The position numbers and the translations under genes are program-made. The notes under the pieces are model-generated. The model made no database searches. It was not told the origin of the DNA and saw only the letters and a list, made by a program, of their open reading frames with translations. From Clostridia bacterium (lineage in GTDB: Bacteria > Bacillota > Clostridia > Oscillospirales > CAG-272): a DNA stretch of 58,569 bases. Positions 34,591 to 42,447 of the stretch are shown piece after piece. The stretch's first letter is position 1. Each line of letters begins with the position of its first letter. The stretch lies in contig JAFWTH010000037.1 of the NCBI GenBank assembly GCA_017518975.1, positions 1 through 58,569 on the forward strand. The letters are read 5' to 3'.

Positions 34591-34620
34591 TTGATTTTAC
34601 AGTGACATTCGTCATATAAT
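34591..34620 (+). promoter_or_regulatory. Promoter of ireB-ribF
   Basis: TTGATT (34591-34596), 18 bases, TATAAT (34615-34620), 28 bases before the ireB start. Confidence 0.6.
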
Positions 34621-34648
34621 ATATGAAAAAGAAAGGAACGGTGATATC

Positions 34649-34912
34649 ATGAATCCCAAAACAGAAAAAGATAAGACGATCACCTTTTCCCTCCGCGAAG
34701 ACGACCGCGAACGCGAGCGTCACGCAATGCTCCGCGCCGTATACGACGCGCTGAGCGAACGCGGATATAACCCTCTCGTTCAGATAGTGGGCTATATCCT
34801 GACGGAGGATCCCACCTATATCACCAACCACAAGAACGCGCGCGCCATAATGAGCAAGATCGACAGAGACGACCTCATGTTCGCTCTTCTCAAGGAATAT
34901 CTCGACATCTGA
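34649..34912 (+). CDS. ireB: IreB family regulatory phosphoprotein
   Basis: This 87-residue cytoplasmic protein of the UPF0297/DUF965 family is nearly invariant in Bacillota. VYDALSERGYNPLVQIVGYI and YITNHKNAR are the diagnostic stretches. In Enterococcus the homologue is a substrate of the PASTA kinase IreK and affects cephalosporin resistance. The N-terminal Thr residues before ITFSL are where phosphorylation occurs in that homologue. The usual neighbours are alaS and ruvX; here ribF follows after eight bases. Confidence 0.9.
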   Translation: MNPKTEKDKTITFSLREDDRERERHAMLRAVYDALSERGYNPLVQIVGYILTEDPTYITNHKNARAIMSKIDRDDLMFALLKEYLDI

Positions 34913-34920
34913 GGGAGAAA

Positions 34921-35898
34921 ATGGTCTTTTATCGTCTCCCGGAGTGTGAACCGGTCGACGGCACGCCGCGCGGCGCCGTCGCCGTGCTTGGGTTTTTCGA
35001 CGGAGTCCACCGCGGCCACCGCGAACTGTTCTCTGTCGCCGCCCGGTATGGGAAGCCCGTCGTTGCCTGGACTTTTTTCTCGGGGGACAGGACGGATCTT
35101 CTGACCGATGACTCCTCTCGTTTCCGTCTTTTGTCCGAAGCGGGCGCCGGATTTGTTGCCGCCGCCGATTTCAACTCGATCCGGGATACGGACGGCGAGG
35201 CGTTTGTCAAAGACGTGCTCGCAGGGCGTCTCGGAGTCAGCCGGGTCGTGTCGGGCGAATCGTTCCGGTTCGGTAAAAACGCCGCATGGAACTCGGACGA
35301 TCTTTCATCTTTTTGCCGCGAGGCGGGTATCCCCGCCGAAGTCGTTCCGACGGTGACCGTCGACGGAACGCCTGTCTCTTCCTCCGCGACGCGTTCGCTG
35401 ATCGCCTCGGGCGACGTCGAGGGCGCGGCGCGTCTGCTCGGCAGAGAGCATTTTTACCATCTCCCCGTCGTGAGAGGGAAAATGCTCGGACGCCGTCTCG
35501 GTTTTCCTACGGCGAATCAGATAATCCCGAAGTCTCTCATAACCCCCTCCCGCGGAGTCTACGTCTGCCGCGCCTCGTTCGAGGAGGCGGGCGCGGAAGT
35601 CCGGTTCCCCGGAGTGCTCAACGTCGGCGTCTGCCCGACACTCGGGCGTGAGGAACTCGCCGCCTTCCGCAAAGAGAATCCCGATTACCGAGCTCCCGAC
35701 GAGTCGATCCTCGGAAGAGAAGTCATGGAGACGCACGTTATCGGATACGACGGAGATCTGTACGGCAGGACGCTTCGCGTCGAACTGTGCCGCAAACTGA
35801 GAGATGAAAAAAAGTTCTCCACGCTCGGGGAACTTACGGATCAGATCCGCGCGGACGAGCGGTCCGCGCTTGAATACTTCAAAAATAACATACTTTAA
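34921..35898 (+). CDS. ribF: Bifunctional riboflavin kinase / FAD synthetase
   Basis: This 325-residue enzyme makes FMN and then FAD from riboflavin. The N-terminal nucleotidyltransferase domain has GFFDGVHRGH (about 23-32), and SSSATRSLIASGDV ends it. The C-terminal flavokinase domain (about 185-320) shows RRLGFPTANQII and GVLNVGVCPT. Both domains are complete. The final Glu-rich helix is typical. It is downstream of ireB on the same transcript. Confidence 0.94.
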   Translation: MVFYRLPECEPVDGTPRGAVAVLGFFDGVHRGHRELFSVAARYGKPVVAWTFFSGDRTDLLTDDSSRFRLLSEAGAGFVAAADFNSIRDTDGEAFVKDVLAGRLGVSRVVSGESFRFGKNAAWNSDDLSSFCREAGIPAEVVPTVTVDGTPVSSSATRSLIASGDVEGAARLLGREHFYHLPVVRGKMLGRRLGFPTANQIIPKSLITPSRGVYVCRASFEEAGAEVRFPGVLNVGVCPTLGREELAAFRKENPDYRAPDESILGREVMETHVIGYDGDLYGRTLRVELCRKLRDEKKFSTLGELTDQIRADERSALEYFKNNIL

Positions 35899-35921
35899 GA
35901 TTTCGAAAGGAGATCCGCGCC

Positions 35922-37268
35922 ATGGCGAGGAAAATCACAAGAGATCGCGTTCGCCGCGCGGTTTCCTTTTTTGTGTCGGCGGTCCTTCTGCTGTCCCTTT
36001 CGGCGCTTTTCGTTCACGCCGAACCGGATCCGCCGCTTCTCGAAAAAGTCGGTTCCGCGTGCCTTTATAACGTCGAGAGCAACGACGTCCTCTTTGAACT
36101 GAACCCCGACGCCGAGATCTATCCGACGTCGACCGTCAAGATAATGACGGGTATCGTCGCGCTCGAAAACTCGCCCGATCTCAAAAAGCAGATCACGGTC
36201 ACCGACCAAATGCTTGAAAGCGTCCGCGGAAACGCGATCGGTTTTATGCCGGGCGAGGTCGTCACCGTCGAGCAGGCGCTGTACTGTCTGCTCGTAAACA
36301 ACGCCAACGACGCGGCGATGATCCTCGCGTACGCCGTCGCGGGAAGCGAGGCGGCGTTCGTTGACATGATGAACGAAAAAGCAAGAGAACTCTCCGCGTT
36401 GAAAACTCATTACACGAACTGTACGGGAATGCATGACGACGCCTCCGTAACTACTGCGTCGGACACGCTCAAAATAGCGAAATACGCGTACTCTCTCGAT
36501 CGCTTTATCGAGATTACGTCGACGGGTCACTACGTCGTCGACGCAACGAACCTCAGCGAGGCGCGCGACGTATACAACCGGAACTGTCTCGTGTCGAAAT
36601 ACTACAAAGACGAGTACTATTACGAGGGCGTAGTCGGACTCAACGCCGGCTCGACCCCGCAGGGCGGCTACTGCGCCGTCACTGTCGCTCACGACGCGGA
36701 GGCCACCGTGACGTACATCTCGGTCGTAATGAACGCCGAGAGCGACGAGGAAACCATGTACAATTACAAAGGAACGGCAGACCTGCTCGACTGGGCGTTC
36801 TCCTCATTTGGATTCCGCGAGGTTCTCGGTAAGAAGCAGGTCGTCTGCGAGATCCCCGTCAAACTCGCGCAGACCGTCGACTACGTGACGCTCGTTCCAG
36901 CCGAATCGCTTACCGTGTTTCTCCCCGCCGATGCGGATATCGAGCGGGACGTAACGATAAGCTGCCGCACGGAGAGCGATTATCTCGAGGCGCCTGTCAA
37001 ACTCGGTCAGCGCGCAGGAGTCGCCATGGTCTCGTACGGAGATAAGATGCTCGGAACGGTCGAACTCGTGACCACGTCCGACGTGAGCCGGAGCGAACTG
37101 CTCTACAATATGGAACGGATCAAAGAATTTACGAAGGGCCCGTTCTTTATCGCAACCGTCGTCTCTCTCGTTGGTTTCAGCCTCCTTTATATCCTCATAA
37201 AAGCGCGTTACAACCAGAAAAAACTCCGTTCCCGCGTCCCCGCGACAAGAGGAAGACGCTTCAAATAA
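35922..37268 (+). CDS. Peptidase S11 (D,D-carboxypeptidase-like) with altered second and third motifs
   Basis: This 448-residue protein has a signal peptide (about 1-34, ending FVHAEP), a penicillin-binding catalytic domain, a beta-rich C-domain and a C-terminal membrane anchor (about 406-428) followed by a basic tail. The first motif SxxK is intact (Ser70-Thr-Val-Lys73 in YPTSTVKIM). The second, normally SGN, is NAN (Asn127-129), and the third, normally KTG, is NAG (Asn241-243 in GLNAGSTPQGG). The fold and position fit DacF/PBP5 wall-trimming enzymes, but loss of two motifs makes ordinary carboxypeptidase activity uncertain. AAAGGAG precedes the ATG at 35922. Confidence 0.82.
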   Translation: MARKITRDRVRRAVSFFVSAVLLLSLSALFVHAEPDPPLLEKVGSACLYNVESNDVLFELNPDAEIYPTSTVKIMTGIVALENSPDLKKQITVTDQMLESVRGNAIGFMPGEVVTVEQALYCLLVNNANDAAMILAYAVAGSEAAFVDMMNEKARELSALKTHYTNCTGMHDDASVTTASDTLKIAKYAYSLDRFIEITSTGHYVVDATNLSEARDVYNRNCLVSKYYKDEYYYEGVVGLNAGSTPQGGYCAVTVAHDAEATVTYISVVMNAESDEETMYNYKGTADLLDWAFSSFGFREVLGKKQVVCEIPVKLAQTVDYVTLVPAESLTVFLPADADIERDVTISCRTESDYLEAPVKLGQRAGVAMVSYGDKMLGTVELVTTSDVSRSELLYNMERIKEFTKGPFFIATVVSLVGFSLLYILIKARYNQKKLRSRVPATRGRRFK

Positions 37269-37375
37269 AGTAAATAAGTACGAAAATGAAAAAAGAAATC
37301 CCGTAAAAATCCGCGGTTCCGGCAAAGCCGGCAAGAACTTTTTCAAATATTTCAGAAACGTCACAGGATCCGCCG

Positions 37376-37439
37376 TAAAGTTTTCTTGAAATGGGTCATC
37401 CCATTCAAGAAAACTTTATCCTGCTTGCAAAGCAAGCAG
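37376..37439. repeat. Intergenic hairpin pair, distant relative of the three-way-junction repeat
   Basis: A long stem pairs 37376-37395 (TAAAGTTTTCTTGAAATGGG, one bulged A) with 37400-37418. CTGCTTGC-AAA-GCAAGCAG (37421-37439) follows at once. The TTGAAATGGG...CCCATT core recalls copies A and B. A smaller CCGGC-AAA-GCCGG stem stands at 37319-37331. Together they fill the gap between the carboxypeptidase and topoisomerase genes. Confidence 0.6.
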
Positions 37440-37476
37440 AAGGATCAGATAACAGATCCCGAAAGGAATTATGAAT

Positions 37477-39483
37477 ATGGCAAAAAAGGGTCCCTCCGCT
37501 AAATATAACGATCAATCGATAACCGCCCTCAAAGGCGCCGACAGAGTAAGAAAAAGACCCGCGGTCATCTTCGGCTCGGACGGACTTGAGGGATGCGAAC
37601 ACTCCGTTTTCGAGATCCTCTCCAACTCGGTCGACGAGGCGAGAGAGGGCTACGGCAGCAAGATCGTGATAACGGCTTTTACCGATAAATCGATAAAAAT
37701 AGAAGACTTCGGACGCGGCGTTCCGCTCGGTTGGAACAAGGCGGAAAACCGCTTCAACTGGGAACTCATCTACTGCGAGCTTTACGCGGGCGGGAAATAC
37801 GACAACAACAGCGAGGACTCCGCGTACGAGTTCTCCCTCGGTCTCAACGGACTCGGCGCCTGCGCCACCCAGTATTCGAGCGAATATTTCTTCGTCGACT
37901 CGTACGACGGGGAGAACGTCAGCTCGATGGAATTCCGCCGCGGCGATCCGGTAGGCGAACTCAAGGTCCGTCCTCTCGAGAAGAAAGAAAGACGCGTAGG
38001 TACGGTCCAGCACTGGAAACCCGACCTCGACGTATTCACCGAAATCGATATCCCGAAGGAGTATTATGAAGATATGCTCCGCCGTCAGGCGGTCGTCAAC
38101 GCGGGTATCCGCTTCATCTTCCGCTGGCAGGAAGAGAGCGGTAAATTCACGGAATCGGAATATTTCTACGAGCGCGGCATCGTCGATTACATCGAGGAGA
38201 TCGCGGGCGGCTCCGCGGAGACTAAAATAACCGAATGGCACCTTGAGACGAAGGGCCGCGACCGCGAGGACATGAACGACTACAAGCTCAAGGTCGACGT
38301 CGCGTTCTGTATGTCGAAGACCGTTCAAGCGCTCGAATACTACCACTGCGCGTCGTATCTCGAGCACGGCGGCTCTCCGGACAAGGCGGTGCGCACGGCG
38401 TTCACCTACGCCGTGGACAAAAAGCTCCGCGCCGCGAACAAGTACAACAAAAACGAGAGCAAGATCTCGTTCGGTGACATCGAGGACTGTCTTATCCTCG
38501 TATCCAACAGCGTCTCGACGCAGACGTCTTACGCGAACCAGACGAAAAAGGCGATCACCAACTCGTTCATCGCCGAAGCGATGACGAATTTCCTCAAAGA
38601 ACAGCTCGAGATCTACTTTCTCGAGAACCCCGCCGACACGGAACGCTTCCTCAACCAGGTCCTGATAAACAAAAGATCCCGCGAACAGGCGGAATCGGCG
38701 AGGATCAACCTCAAAAAGAAACTCTCCGGATCGACGGAGGGCGTGAACAGGATCGAAAAATTCGTGTCCTGCAACTCGAAAGATCCGGAAAAGCGGGAAC
38801 TTTACATCGTCGAGGGCGACTCGGCTCTCACGTCGTGTAAGCTCGGACGCGACGCGGACTTCCAGGCGATCATCCCGGTCCGCGGCAAAACGCTCAACTG
38901 CCTCAAAGCATCGTACGACGCGATCTTCAAGAGCGATATCATAGTCGACCTCCTCCGCATCCTCGGATGCGGCGTCGAGTTGTCCGGCAAGGTCAAGGGG
39001 AGCATGGTCGAGTTCGATCTGTCCGCTCTCCGCTGGGCGAAGATCATCATCTGCACCGACGCGGACGAGGACGGCTTCCAGATAAGAACGCTCATCCTTA
39101 CGATGTTTTACCGTCTTCTCCCCACCCTCATAAACGAGGGGCGCGTCTATATCGCCGAATCGCCTCTGTACGAGATCAAGGTAAAGGACAAATCTCTCTT
39201 CGCTTATAACGAGCCGGAAAAGGCGAACATCGTCCGTAGTCTCGACGAGTCCGGGACGAAATACGTCCTTCAGCGCTCAAAGGGTCTCGGCGAGAACGAG
39301 CCCGATATGATGTGGGAAACGACGATGAACCCGGAGACGAGACGGCTCATCCGCGTTTCGCGCGCGGACGCCGAACAGACGGCGTATATCTTCGAGACGC
39401 TTCTGGGCGACGATCTGCCGGCAAGAAAGGAATTCATCGCCGCGCACGGGTCGGAATACCTGAACGACGTCGACGCGTATTGA
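37477..39483 (+). CDS. Type II DNA topoisomerase, B subunit (GyrB/ParE-like, divergent)
   Basis: This ATPase subunit of a gyrase or topoisomerase IV-like enzyme has 668 residues. The GHKL ATP site appears as EILSNSVDEAREG, DFGRGVPLG and SLGLNGLGA. The transducer domain is in the middle. The TOPRIM domain carries EGDSALTSCK, DADEDGFQIRTL and the Lys-Gly-Leu-Gly-Glu loop RSKGLGENEPDMMWETT. Several usually invariant spots are changed (SNS for DNS in the GHKL motif, LTS after EGDSA), marking a divergent branch. No A subunit gene follows. ATG at 37477 has GAAAGGA nine bases upstream; ATG at 37471 is two codons earlier. Confidence 0.88.
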   Translation: MAKKGPSAKYNDQSITALKGADRVRKRPAVIFGSDGLEGCEHSVFEILSNSVDEAREGYGSKIVITAFTDKSIKIEDFGRGVPLGWNKAENRFNWELIYCELYAGGKYDNNSEDSAYEFSLGLNGLGACATQYSSEYFFVDSYDGENVSSMEFRRGDPVGELKVRPLEKKERRVGTVQHWKPDLDVFTEIDIPKEYYEDMLRRQAVVNAGIRFIFRWQEESGKFTESEYFYERGIVDYIEEIAGGSAETKITEWHLETKGRDREDMNDYKLKVDVAFCMSKTVQALEYYHCASYLEHGGSPDKAVRTAFTYAVDKKLRAANKYNKNESKISFGDIEDCLILVSNSVSTQTSYANQTKKAITNSFIAEAMTNFLKEQLEIYFLENPADTERFLNQVLINKRSREQAESARINLKKKLSGSTEGVNRIEKFVSCNSKDPEKRELYIVEGDSALTSCKLGRDADFQAIIPVRGKTLNCLKASYDAIFKSDIIVDLLRILGCGVELSGKVKGSMVEFDLSALRWAKIIICTDADEDGFQIRTLILTMFYRLLPTLINEGRVYIAESPLYEIKVKDKSLFAYNEPEKANIVRSLDESGTKYVLQRSKGLGENEPDMMWETTMNPETRRLIRVSRADAEQTAYIFETLLGDDLPARKEFIAAHGSEYLNDVDAY

Positions 39484-39494
39484 GGACGACGGAT

Positions 39495-40298
39495 ATGAGA
39501 CCGGAAGAAATGTACGGGTTCAGAAAGGGCGAGCTTCCTCTCGAAAGGACCGTTCAGGACGGCGGCTTCTGCGGTATCTTCCGCCGGATCGGCTGTATCG
39601 GCGACTCGCTCTCGGCGGGTGAGTTCGAATCGAGGCGCGCGGACGGCACCACCGGCTTCCACGATATGTACGAATACTCGTGGGGATCGTATATCGGACG
39701 GGATACCGGCGCCGATATCGTGAATATGGGAAGGGATCTGATGACGGCGGAGGAATTCGTCACGTCTTACGCCGACCTGATGCACTTTTTCGATCCCGCG
39801 CTCGCCTGTCAGGCGTATATAATCGCGCTCGGTGTCAACGATCTGTTCACGAAGAACGGACCGCTCGGCACGATCGCCGACGTTCATCCCGACGCCCCGG
39901 AGAAGAACGCTCCGACCTTCGCGGGATATCTCGGGCGGATATTATCCCGCTTCAAGAAGATATCTCCGCGCTGCCGCTTTTTCCTCGTGTCGATGCCGCA
40001 TCAGGAGTGCGAGGGGCGCTGGAACCCGACGGTCGAGGCGCACCGCGATCTGCTTTTTGAGATGGCGGAGCTTTACTCACACACCTACGTTCTGGATCTG
40101 TGCGAGTATTTCCCCCGGCAGAACGACGAGATCCGCTCTCTCATCTACATGGGAGGCCATTTCAATCCGATGGGCTATCTGTATATAGCGCGGTGTTTTG
40201 AAAGTTACATAGACTGGTATATCAGGCGCTCCCCGCGCGACTTTGCGGAGGTCCCGTTCATCGGGACGGATAAGCGCTTTTACGAGGTGATAAAATGA
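39495..40298 (+). CDS. SGNH/GDSL-type hydrolase, copy 1
   Basis: This 267-residue esterase-fold protein has no signal peptide. Block I is GCIGDSLSAGEFE (nucleophile Ser about 39), the Asn block is IALGVNDLF, and the catalytic His is in GGHFNPMGY near the C-terminus. It probably hydrolyses acyl or acetyl esters on carbohydrates. It begins 11 bases after the topoisomerase gene and overlaps its own paralogue by four bases, with which it shares the start MRPEEMY and most motifs. The frame is open upstream but only within the topoisomerase gene. Confidence 0.85.
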   Translation: MRPEEMYGFRKGELPLERTVQDGGFCGIFRRIGCIGDSLSAGEFESRRADGTTGFHDMYEYSWGSYIGRDTGADIVNMGRDLMTAEEFVTSYADLMHFFDPALACQAYIIALGVNDLFTKNGPLGTIADVHPDAPEKNAPTFAGYLGRILSRFKKISPRCRFFLVSMPHQECEGRWNPTVEAHRDLLFEMAELYSHTYVLDLCEYFPRQNDEIRSLIYMGGHFNPMGYLYIARCFESYIDWYIRRSPRDFAEVPFIGTDKRFYEVIK

Positions 40299-41089
40299 GA
40301 CCCGAAGAGATGTATGAGTTCGATCCGAACGAAAAACCGCTCGACCGACTGGCTCCGGGAGGCGGCTTCTGCGGGATCTTCCGCTCGATCGGCTGCGTCG
40401 GCGACTCTCTCGCCTCCGGCGAGTTTGAATCTAAACTCGACGACGGAGAGGGCAGAAACGTCGATATGTTCGATTACTCGTGGGGGCAATATATCGCCCG
40501 CGACACCGGCGCCGTCGTCCGCAACTTCTCCCGTGGCGGGATGACTGCGAAGGAATACTGGAACTCATTCGCCGAGGATATGGGGTACTGGGACCCCGCT
40601 CTCGCGTGCCAGGCGTATATAATCGCGCTGGGCGTGAACGACCTTTACTACTGCAAGTGGGAGATCGGCTCGACGGACGACGTTCACCCCGACGAGCCGG
40701 AAAAGAACGCCGATAATTTCGCGGGATACTACGGAAAGATAATCTCCCGTCTGCGCTCGATCCAGCCGAGAGCGAGGTTTTTCCTGATGTCGATGCCGAG
40801 CGAACCGGACGGCGAGAATGAGATGCGCCGCGCCGCCCGCGATCTGCTCGACGGGATGACGAAATTATACCCGAGGACGTATCTGCTCGACTTTTACGAG
40901 TATTTCCCCGAGCAGACGGACGAGTTCAAGCGTTTCTTCTACACGGGAACGCACCTTGATCCCATGGGTTATCTCTTCACCGCGCGCTGCGTGGAAAGCT
41001 ACATAGACTGGCATATCCGCCGCGACCCGCGCGCGTTCGCCGAAGTACCCTTCATCGGCACCGACCTGAGATATTACGAGAAAATATAA
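40295..41089 (+). CDS. SGNH/GDSL-type hydrolase, copy 2
   Basis: This 264-residue paralogue of the preceding gene has the same blocks: GCVGDSLASGEFE, IALGVNDLYY, and GTHLDPMGYLF with His. Long stretches such as DPALACQAYIIALGVNDL and FAEVPFIGTD are identical, so the pair arose by tandem duplication and then diverged. The first has MGGHFNP and the second YTGTHLDP at the catalytic His. The start overlaps the stop of copy 1 (ATGA). A hairpin array begins one base after its stop. Confidence 0.85.
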   Translation: MRPEEMYEFDPNEKPLDRLAPGGGFCGIFRSIGCVGDSLASGEFESKLDDGEGRNVDMFDYSWGQYIARDTGAVVRNFSRGGMTAKEYWNSFAEDMGYWDPALACQAYIIALGVNDLYYCKWEIGSTDDVHPDEPEKNADNFAGYYGKIISRLRSIQPRARFFLMSMPSEPDGENEMRRAARDLLDGMTKLYPRTYLLDFYEYFPEQTDEFKRFFYTGTHLDPMGYLFTARCVESYIDWHIRRDPRAFAEVPFIGTDLRYYEKI

Positions 41090-41090
41090 T

Positions 41091-41198
41091 GCGCCGAAGG
41101 CGCAATTCATGATTTTACGCACAGCGGAAAATCAATTCATGACGGCTGCGCCGTCAATTCACGAACCCCGCGCTAAAAAAGCGCGGGGTTCAATTCAT
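41091..41198. repeat. Hairpin array 1 with AATTCAT spacers
   Basis: Four different hairpins alternate with a constant 7-base spacer. GCGCC-GAA-GGCGC (41091-41103), AATTCAT; GATTTT plus CGC-ACA-GCG plus AAAATC (41111-41133), AATTCAT; GACGGC-TGC-GCCGTC (41141-41155), AATTCAC; GAACCCCGCGC paired with GCGCGGGGTTC (41163-41191), AATTCAT. Stems share no sequence, yet each is self-complementary. The last one could double as a terminator. Confidence 0.75.
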
Positions 41199-41217
41199 TC
41201 GTCCTCATGGCGCATTA

Positions 41218-41592
41218 TTAAATGTGTTCTCTTACCCACGCGAGAAGCGCTTCGTAATCCATCGTGCCCGCTGCGACGGCGAGTCCGACCTCGGCGACTT
41301 CCTCGTTCGTACACTCGACGCGAAGTCCGTTGACTTCGAGAAACGTCAGCATGACGTACATCCCGATCCGCTTGTTTCCGTCGACGAAAGCGTGGTTCGA
41401 GATCAGCGTGTATCCGAGCCGAGCTCCTTTTTCTTCTTTCGTGGGGTAAAACTCCCTCTCTCCGAATCCGGCGAACGCCCCCTCGAGCGCGGACTCGAGA
41501 AGCGCCTCGTCGCGGACGCCTATACTTCCGCCGGTCTCTTCCGCGATCAGTTTGTGGAGCAGCAGGACCTTGTCTTTTGAGAATTTTATCAT
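41218..41592 (-). CDS. doc: Doc-type Fic toxin
   Basis: This 124-residue death-on-curing family protein has the Fic core HAFVDGNKRIG (about 66-76), the Doc variant of HxFx(D/E)GNKR. Doc phosphorylates elongation factor Tu and stops translation. The rest fits the short Doc fold (LIAEETGGSIGVRDEALLESAL at the N-terminus). Its ATG overlaps the antitoxin stop by four bases, the usual order of antitoxin then toxin. A chromosomal addiction or phage-defence module is likely. Confidence 0.9.
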   Translation of the reverse strand: MIKFSKDKVLLLHKLIAEETGGSIGVRDEALLESALEGAFAGFGEREFYPTKEEKGARLGYTLISNHAFVDGNKRIGMYVMLTFLEVNGLRVECTNEEVAEVGLAVAAGTMDYEALLAWVREHI

Positions 41593-41831
41593 TTCGCAAG
41601 CTCCCTGAACGCCGGAAGGAACCGTTTCAGGATCCTCGCGGCGACGACGTCGATCTTTTCGTCGTCCGTCAAACCGATGTCCGGCTCGAGATCGAGATTC
41701 ACGAGCTTGTACGCCGGTCTGTTGTTTTTGAAAACGATCGCTTCGCCGTGCTCGTCGGCGATCCGTGTGGCGCGGCTGAAATTCCGGTTTGCCTCGGTCA
41801 CGCTGATGATGCGCTCGGTGTCGATGATCAT
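41589..41831 (-). CDS. phd: Phd/YefM-family antitoxin
   Basis: This 80-residue protein has the Phd/YefM N-terminal DNA-binding fold: ISVTEANRNFSRATRIADEHGEAIVFKNNRPAYKLV follows the family pattern of a TEA(R/N) helix and a FKNNRP strand. The acidic C-terminal part would neutralise Doc. AAGGAGG is seven bases before the ATG at 41831. A longer open frame upstream passes through the promoter and is rejected. It is expected to repress its own promoter through the palindrome at 41849-41864. Confidence 0.88.
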   Translation of the reverse strand: MIIDTERIISVTEANRNFSRATRIADEHGEAIVFKNNRPAYKLVNLDLEPDIGLTDDEKIDVVAARILKRFLPAFRELAK

Positions 41832-41848
41832 TGGTTTCGCCTCCTTGT

Positions 41849-41893
41849 AGGTATTATTGTACCTATTATAATATGTATTATTCTCAAAGTCAA
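41849..41893 (-). promoter_or_regulatory. Promoter and operator of phd-doc
   Basis: On the minus strand TTGACT (41893-41888), 17 bases, perfect TATAAT (41870-41865). The palindrome AGGTA-TTATTG-TACCT (41849-41864) sits directly on the expected transcription start, a suitable antitoxin operator. Confidence 0.7.
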
Positions 41894-42018
41894 GCATTTT
41901 TGTGCTTTTGGACCCGGCGAGTCCAAACCCGTCGGCTTTTTCCCGAAGACGGTAGTTTTTTTTACATATTTGTGTTAAGATATGAATAGTTGCCAAGTTA
42001 TGAACCGAGGGACAAAAA

Positions 42019-42444
42019 ATGATCAAACTATATCATTATACGTTAAAAGAAAACCTTGAAAAAATATTGAGTGAAGGTTTAAAACCAACCTCGCACTATG
42101 AAGAATTCACCGATCTGCGCCGAGGCGTCGTGTTCTGTTGGCTTTCGCCGGATGATCAAAAGATATTTAATGATAATATAGTCTGCCTTGAAATAGAAGT
42201 CGAAGAAGACCGCTGTATGGTTGCCGAAATGGATTACATAAGCTTTGCTATGATGTACAAATACGGCGGCGCAAATTTTGGCGGCAAGAATCTTCCGATC
42301 AATCCGGACGCGTCCAACCTTTTTGTTAAACTCTATGAGGTGACCGCAACAAAAATCGACAACTGCGAAAAAAACAATTTTTTCACTCCCGAGGTTTTGG
42401 TAAAAGGAGAGATACGCGCAAATCATATTAAAATTCTTAATTGA
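42019..42444 (+). CDS. Possible ADP-ribosyltransferase-fold protein
   Basis: This 141-residue protein of unassigned family begins IKLYHYTLKENLEKILSEGL, which resembles the opening strand-helix of DarT-like and other ADP-ribosyltransferases (H-x-T near the NAD site, then NLxxIL..GL). A Glu lies near the C-terminus in FFTPEVLVKGEI, where the catalytic Glu would be. Similarity is by pattern only. The gene is AT-rich (many AAA, GAA and TTT codons), unlike its neighbours. It lies head-to-head with the Phd-Doc pair and between two hairpin arrays, consistent with a mobile toxin or defence gene. No antitoxin such as DarG adjoins it. Confidence 0.55.
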   Translation: MIKLYHYTLKENLEKILSEGLKPTSHYEEFTDLRRGVVFCWLSPDDQKIFNDNIVCLEIEVEEDRCMVAEMDYISFAMMYKYGGANFGGKNLPINPDASNLFVKLYEVTATKIDNCEKNNFFTPEVLVKGEIRANHIKILN

Positions 42445-42447
42445 ATA

